A stretch of 35,435 bases of DNA. Source: Clostridia bacterium. Its GTDB lineage: Bacteria > Bacillota > Clostridia > TANB77 > CAG-508. Each line of letters starts with the position of its first letter. Positions within the stretch are counted from its first letter, which is position 1. The translations under genes and the position numbers were made by a program. Under the pieces are notes generated by a model. That model saw only the letters and a list, made by a program, of their open reading frames with translations. It searched no databases and was not told where the DNA came from. Below, in pieces: positions 31,465 through 35,435 of the stretch. The stretch covers positions 1 through 35,435 of the forward strand of contig JAGAED010000004.1 of NCBI GenBank assembly GCA_017613275.1, read 5' to 3'.

Positions 31465-32652
31465 TTAAATTAGTTTTAACGTTTCTCTTGCAATCATTAA
31501 TTCTTCATTTGTTGGAACTACGCAAATTTTAATTGATGAATTATCTTTTGAAATTATAGCTTCTTCGCCTTTTACTTCATTTTTTGTTAAATCTAGTTTT
31601 GCTCCCATAAACTCAAGATTTTTACAAATGTTCTCTCTGCAATATGGGCTTTTTTCTCCTACACCTGCTGTGAATGTAAGCACATCAATTCCGCCCATTG
31701 CTACTGCACATTTCATTATATAACCTGCTATTAGATAACAGAATATATCTAAAGATAGTTTAGCATGTGTTCCGCCAACTAATGCTTCGAACTCAATATC
31801 TCTAAAATCCATAGATACACGAGATACCCCATAAACCCCTGATTTTTTGTTTAATATTTCATCTATTTGGTCTGCTGTTAGGTTCTCTTTTTTCATTAAA
31901 TATGTAAGTATTGATGGATCTAAATCTCCGCTTCTTGTTCCCATTGGTATTCCGCCAAGTGGAGTTAATCCCATACTTGTTTCAACTGATTTTCCATTTT
32001 GAACAGCACAAATACTTGCTCCTTGTCCTAAATGGCAGCTTACAATTTTTAAATCTTTTACGTCTTTTTCAAGCATTTCTGCAACTCGATATGAAACATA
32101 TTGATGTGAAGTACCATGGAATCCATATTTTCTTACAGCATAGTTTTCATAATATTTATATGGTATTGGATAAATATACCTTGATTTGGGAATACTTTGA
32201 TGGAATGCTGTATCAAATACTGCAACCATTTTCATATCTGGTACAACTTTTCTACAAGCTTCAATTCCAAGAATTGCAGCAGGATTGTGCAATGGAGCTA
32301 AATCACTGCATTTTTTTATCTCTTCAATTACTTCATCTGTTATTAAAACACTATCCGCAAACTTTTCTCCACCATGTACTATTCTATGACCTATTCCATT
32401 TAATTCGCTTAAATCTTTTATTACACCATAGTGGTCATTTGTTAATCTGTCTAAAACAAACGAAATAGCTTCTTCATGGTCTTTTGCTTCTCTTTCAAAT
32501 TTGTGCTTCATTCCATTTACTTTGTGTGATAAGAATGAATTTGGTTGTCCAATTCTTTCAAAATAACCTTTTGCAATTGTTTTCTCGTTTTCCATGTCAA
32601 TTACTTGGTACTTCAACGAAGAACTACCAGAATTTAGTACTAATATTTTCAT
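31465..32652 (-). CDS. acetate kinase (upstream copy, next to pta)
   Basis: The 395-aa protein is an acetate kinase, with [10 protein letters not shown] (7-16), [42 protein letters not shown], the canonical [18 protein letters not shown] and [11 protein letters not shown]. In contrast to the downstream copy it keeps MGTRSG, but has [15 protein letters not shown] where the family and the other copy have GISG, and ends its GVGE motif with K rather than N. AAGGAGGGAA precedes the ATG. It follows pta by 47 nt, so it is the canonical partner in the pta-ack acetate pathway. It is separated from the second copy by element R2. Confidence 0.93.
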   Translation of the reverse strand: MKILVLNSGSSSLKYQVIDMENEKTIAKGYFERIGQPNSFLSHKVNGMKHKFEREAKDHEEAISFVLDRLTNDHYGVIKDLSELNGIGHRIVHGGEKFADSVLITDEVIEEIKKCSDLAPLHNPAAILGIEACRKVVPDMKMVAVFDTAFHQSIPKSRYIYPIPYKYYENYAVRKYGFHGTSHQYVSYRVAEMLEKDVKDLKIVSCHLGQGASICAVQNGKSVETSMGLTPLGGIPMGTRSGDLDPSILTYLMKKENLTADQIDEILNKKSGVYGVSRVSMDFRDIEFEALVGGTHAKLSLDIFCYLIAGYIMKCAVAMGGIDVLTFTAGVGEKSPYCRENICKNLEFMGAKLDLTKNEVKGEEAIISKDNSSIKICVVPTNEELMIARETLKLI

Positions 32653-32699
32653 TGAATTCCCTCCTTTTAAAACTATTTTTATTTGCAGAATATATTAAT

Positions 32700-33698
32700 T
32701 TAAATATTCTGAGCTTGAAGTGCAGTAATTGCAACAACACCTACAATATCTTGTGCGCTGCATCCTCTAGATAAATCATTTACAGGTTTTGCAATTCCTT
32801 GGCAAAGTGGTCCATAAGCCTCTGCTTTTGCAAATCTTTGAACCAATTTATATCCAATATTTCCAGCATTTAAATCTGGGAAAATCAAAACATTAGCTTG
32901 TCCTGCGACTTTACTTCCTGGTGCCTTCATTTTTGCTATTTCTGGTATTATTGCAGCATCTAATTGTAATTCTCCATCTATCATTAAATCTGGATTATTA
33001 GCTTTAATTTGATTTGTTGCATCAATCATTTTTTGTGTTAAATCTGATTTTGCACTTCCATAAGTAGAATAAGAAAGCATTGCAATTTTAGCCTCTTTTT
33101 GCACTAATTGTTTAAAGCTTTTACTTGAAGCTTTTGCAATTTCTTCTAGCCCATCTATATCTGGATTTGGATTTAAACCACAATCTGCAAATATAAATGT
33201 TCCATTTTCTCCATATTCACAATTTGGAACTACCATAACAAAAAATGCTGAAACTAATTTTGTGTTTGGTGCTGTTTTTAAAATTTGTAATGCAGGTCTT
33301 AAGGTATCTGATGTTGAATGTATAGCACCTGAAACTAGACCATCAGCTTCCCCAGCTTTTACCATCAACATCCCATAATAAACTGGATCTAATACAAGTT
33401 TTTTTGCTTCTTCTTCAGTCATTCCTTTATTTTTTCTAAGGTCTACTAATAGATTTACGTATTTCTCATAATTTTCAGATTTTGAAGGATTTACTATTTT
33501 TACGCCTTCAATTTCTAAATTGTTTTCTTTTGCTTTTGTACCAATTAGTTCTTCGTCTCCAACTAATACAACATTTGCGAATTTTTCTTTTAATATTGTA
33601 GCAGTTGCCTCTAAAACTCTGATATCTTCAGCTTCTGGAAGAACTATTGTCTTAATATCCTGTTTTGTCCTTTGTTTTACGCTTTCAATAAAGTTCAT
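32700..33698 (-). CDS. phosphate acetyltransferase Pta
   Basis: Pta converts acetyl-CoA and phosphate to acetyl phosphate, feeding the acetate kinases. The 332-aa protein is the short form, with only the catalytic PTA_PTB domain and none of the N-terminal regulatory domains of E. coli Pta. Motifs visible are IVLPEAEDIRVLEA, DPVYYGMLMVKAGEADGLVSGAIHSTSDTLRPALQI, the ADCGLNPNPD region, MLSYSTYGSAKS, DGELQLDAAI and NVLIFPDLNAGNIGYKLVQR. GGAGGTG precedes the ATG. It is the first gene of the unit pta-ackA-ackA-membrane protein and has its own promoter. Confidence 0.96.
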   Translation of the reverse strand: MNFIESVKQRTKQDIKTIVLPEAEDIRVLEATATILKEKFANVVLVGDEELIGTKAKENNLEIEGVKIVNPSKSENYEKYVNLLVDLRKNKGMTEEEAKKLVLDPVYYGMLMVKAGEADGLVSGAIHSTSDTLRPALQILKTAPNTKLVSAFFVMVVPNCEYGENGTFIFADCGLNPNPDIDGLEEIAKASSKSFKQLVQKEAKIAMLSYSTYGSAKSDLTQKMIDATNQIKANNPDLMIDGELQLDAAIIPEIAKMKAPGSKVAGQANVLIFPDLNAGNIGYKLVQRFAKAEAYGPLCQGIAKPVNDLSRGCSAQDIVGVVAITALQAQNI

Positions 33699-33725
33699 TT
33701 GTACACCTCCAATTTCTTCATAGTC

Positions 33726-33754
33726 ATTATATAGAAACTTTTTTAAAAATACAA
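33726..33754 (-). promoter_or_regulatory. sigma-A promoter of pta-ack
   Basis: TTGTAT (33754-33749) and TATAAT (33731-33726), read on the minus strand, are 17 nt apart, with the ribosome binding site about 15 nt further on. Confidence 0.75.
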
Positions 33755-33767
33755 GTATATTTTAAAA

Positions 33768-34964
33768 TTATCTTTCTTCTATATCTTTTGCTTTATTCTT
33801 GAATCCTAGATTTTCTATTTCATTTTTGCATGAATAAAATCTTTCTATATGTTTTTTATTCCAGTTTGCATCAGGTTCACACTCAAAATAAGGTATTAAA
33901 ACTTTTTCGATAGAAAAATTATAAATTTTTTTGCAATATTCTTTATATTTAGTAATATCATCATTTTTTAAAGCCATATATGCACTTTTATAATCATCTT
34001 CAAGCATTTTTAGCATCAATTTTACCAATGTTGTAAATTCGTAAAAGTCTTTTCCCTTATTTTTATAAATATGTACCAATTCGACAACTTTATTGTTTAG
34101 TAATATTCCTGCATTATCTAATTTTTGGTCTTTTAATTTAAGATTTTTTATTAGATTTCTTGTTTTAGAAATTTTAGACCCATATATTTCAAAAAGTCTT
34201 GTTTCTTTATCCTTTTCAACAGTTCCATCTATTGTTTTTTCTTTTTTTAAAATTTTCACTTTGATAGGTTGTTTTTTTAACACTTTTTCAAAATAGTCAG
34301 CAATTTCTTTTGCTTGTTTTGTTAGCCCCATTGATGATAACTGAGCTATATATATTTTTATTCTTTCATGATATTTTGTTTTATCATCAAAATCATAATA
34401 CTCGTTAAGAATACTTGAGAAAACATTTTTTTCAAAATTATAATTCCATAGTTTATTTGTTGTGTTTTGATATTTAGTCAAACAATTTATTAAATCAATA
34501 ACATCATTATAAAACTCTATTGCCTGTTCAGCATTTTCGAATTCTTCTGGCAAGTCACCTGCCTTTTTTGTAATTCGAAATGAATTGTCTAAAAAGACAA
34601 ATCCTAATTCATAATAAGACAGTAAATCCTCGAAAATTGTTCTCGCTAATGATGTTTTTTCTAGTTCTTCGTAAAAATTCAAATTATTTTTCTTAAAATA
34701 ATTTGCCACTTCTATTATTTTGTTATTCAATATTATTGCAATATTCTCAAGTCTATTGTCATATCTTTTGTTCATATCATAAGTTTCATATACTTCATTT
34801 CTATTTTTCCATAATTCATTAATAAATTCTTTGAAACATTCATCAGAAAAAACGCCATTAATTTTTTCAATTCTTGGCGTCATAAATTTATTAAATATTT
34901 CATCTTTAACTTGTTCTTCTGAAGATTGTTTACTACATTTTTTAAAAGAGTTTTCCATTTTCAT
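33768..34964 (-). CDS. unknown protein with internal duplication (398 aa)
   Basis: I do not recognise the family. The protein is soluble, rich in Lys, Glu, Asn and aromatic residues, and probably all-helical. Two halves are clearly related. Residues 71-125 (RLENIAIILNNKIIEVANYF...) match 281-335 (KLDNAGILLNNKVVELVHIY...), and the following parts also match (NYNFEKNVFSSILNEY with YNFSIEKVLIPYF; ERIKIYIAQLSSMGLTKQAK with ERFYSCKNEIENLGFKNKAK). I start at the ATG at 34964 because AAAGGAGAAC precedes it; the frame remains open for 11 codons upstream. No catalytic motif is visible. It follows a partial unknown gene at the right edge. Confidence 0.75.
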   Translation of the reverse strand: MKMENSFKKCSKQSSEEQVKDEIFNKFMTPRIEKINGVFSDECFKEFINELWKNRNEVYETYDMNKRYDNRLENIAIILNNKIIEVANYFKKNNLNFYEELEKTSLARTIFEDLLSYYELGFVFLDNSFRITKKAGDLPEEFENAEQAIEFYNDVIDLINCLTKYQNTTNKLWNYNFEKNVFSSILNEYYDFDDKTKYHERIKIYIAQLSSMGLTKQAKEIADYFEKVLKKQPIKVKILKKEKTIDGTVEKDKETRLFEIYGSKISKTRNLIKNLKLKDQKLDNAGILLNNKVVELVHIYKNKGKDFYEFTTLVKLMLKMLEDDYKSAYMALKNDDITKYKEYCKKIYNFSIEKVLIPYFECEPDANWNKKHIERFYSCKNEIENLGFKNKAKDIEER

Positions 34965-35002
34965 ACCGTTCTCCTTTAATTTCAACATCTTTGTCAATTA
35001 TA

Positions 35003-35029
35003 AAAATATGCCTTATTTAAGCATATTTT
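35003..35029 (-). terminator. hairpin between the last two genes
   Basis: AAAATATGC (35003-35011) pairs perfectly with GCATATTTT (35021-35029). On the minus strand it is followed by TTTTTATAAT, so it may end the partial gene at the right edge. TATAAT just after it could be the -10 box of the next gene. Confidence 0.55.
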
Positions 35030-35061
35030 CAAGTTTTTGGGCAATTTGTCATTTAAGTATA

Positions 35062-35435
35062 TTATATTAGAGTCATGAATTTATTAAAGTTTTCCTCTTG
35101 ATATTTAATTAATTTGTGTTTCATTGGTAGTGTCCATGCTGTAGCAGCATTATTTTCATTATTAAATGTTATTTTTAATATTCTCTTTCCGAAATTTAAT
35201 GCAAGTTTGTTAGCTTCAATTGACTTTATTTTTTCATTGCTTATAAATACAAAATTTTCTAAATCAGTTTTAAAATCTACAACTTTTACAAGTAATTTAT
35301 AATCGTTCATTAAAGGAATAAATCCGATTCCACTTTCAGTTTTGTTAAGTAAAAATCCACAATATTTTCCTCTATTAAAGATTACTTTTAAACCATCATC
35401 TAAAGCATTCTGAAATTCTTCTTCTGCTTGATTTG
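35062..35435 (-). CDS. unknown protein, 5' end beyond the window
   Basis: The frame is open without a stop from 35062 to the right edge of the window, so the gene continues outside and its N-terminus is missing. The visible ~123 residues include RGKYCGFLLNKTESGIGFIP and KVVDFKTDLENFVFISNEKI, then FGKRILKITFNNENNAATAW. An internal ATG at 35310 has no good ribosome binding site and lies within an evidently conserved coding stretch, so I do not take it as the start. I do not recognise the family. It precedes the duplicated unknown gene on the same strand, separated by a hairpin. Confidence 0.7.
   Translation of the reverse strand, partial: NQAEEEFQNALDDGLKVIFNRGKYCGFLLNKTESGIGFIPLMNDYKLLVKVVDFKTDLENFVFISNEKIKSIEANKLALNFGKRILKITFNNENNAATAWTLPMKHKLIKYQEENFNKFMTLI

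Noticed and set aside
1..35435. CRISPR array or defence island
   Set aside because: No regularly spaced direct repeats were seen. The lone AAA ATPase has no nuclease or other defence partner beside it.

Overview
The window looks like a chromosomal segment of an uncultured, low-GC, spore-forming-lineage Clostridia (Bacillota). The evidence is the AT-rich sequence, purine-rich AAGGAGG-type ribosome binding sites, the rpmF/FASII gene set, a (broken) dipicolinate synthase gene with a sigma-K-like promoter, and a pta-ack acetate pathway. Species cannot be named from the sequence. Almost all genes lie on the minus strand; only the GH30 glycosidase and the tyrosine recombinase (24.9-27.3 kb) are on the plus strand.

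Layout by coordinate. 1-1185: very AT-rich, no intact gene, several hairpins, short repeats and a 39-codon coding-like remnant. 1186-3620: small unknown protein, MmcQ/YjbR protein, AAA ATPase, and a membrane-anchored XRE regulator with repeated AAGTTGCA half-sites at its promoter. 3709-5507: ispH and an rRNA m5C methyltransferase. 5594-22070: type II fatty acid synthesis region, transcribed right to left as rpmF, acyl-AMP ligase, birA, fabD, Mn-type CDF transporter, SDR, cysE, fabG, fabF, accB, unknown 149-aa gene, fabZ, accC, accD, accA, ABC exporter (ATPase and permease), fabI, acpP. 22218-24295: secreted membrane-anchored unknown, 101-aa unknown, LRV-repeat protein. 24484-24660: tRNA-Gln and tRNA-His. 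24918-27312: GH30 glycosidase and XerC/D-like recombinase. 27370-27950: dpaB broken by two frame changes. 28029-30079: trpS and a membrane protein. 30107-33698: pta with two tandem acetate kinases. 33768-35435: an internally duplicated unknown protein and a gene cut by the right window edge.

Functionally the centre is a nearly complete malonyl-CoA/FASII module: biotinylation (birA), acetyl-CoA carboxylase (accABCD), malonyl transfer (fabD), condensation (fabF), reduction (fabG, fabI), dehydration (fabZ) and carrier (acpP). fabH, plsX and a recognisable fatty-acid regulator are not in the window. An acyl-AMP ligase stands next to rpmF instead, and pta-ackA at the other end handles acetyl-CoA/acetate.

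The most interesting non-coding signals are four GC-rich palindromic elements placed at or near stop codons inside the co-directional gene array. Three of them share a conserved internal stem, with one compensated base-pair change. A second signal is a ~54-bp sequence box found only upstream of fabG and of the acyl ligase. Two ORFs (cysE, dpaB) are broken at the only two CCGCGG sites I could find, which may be sequence error or real decay.
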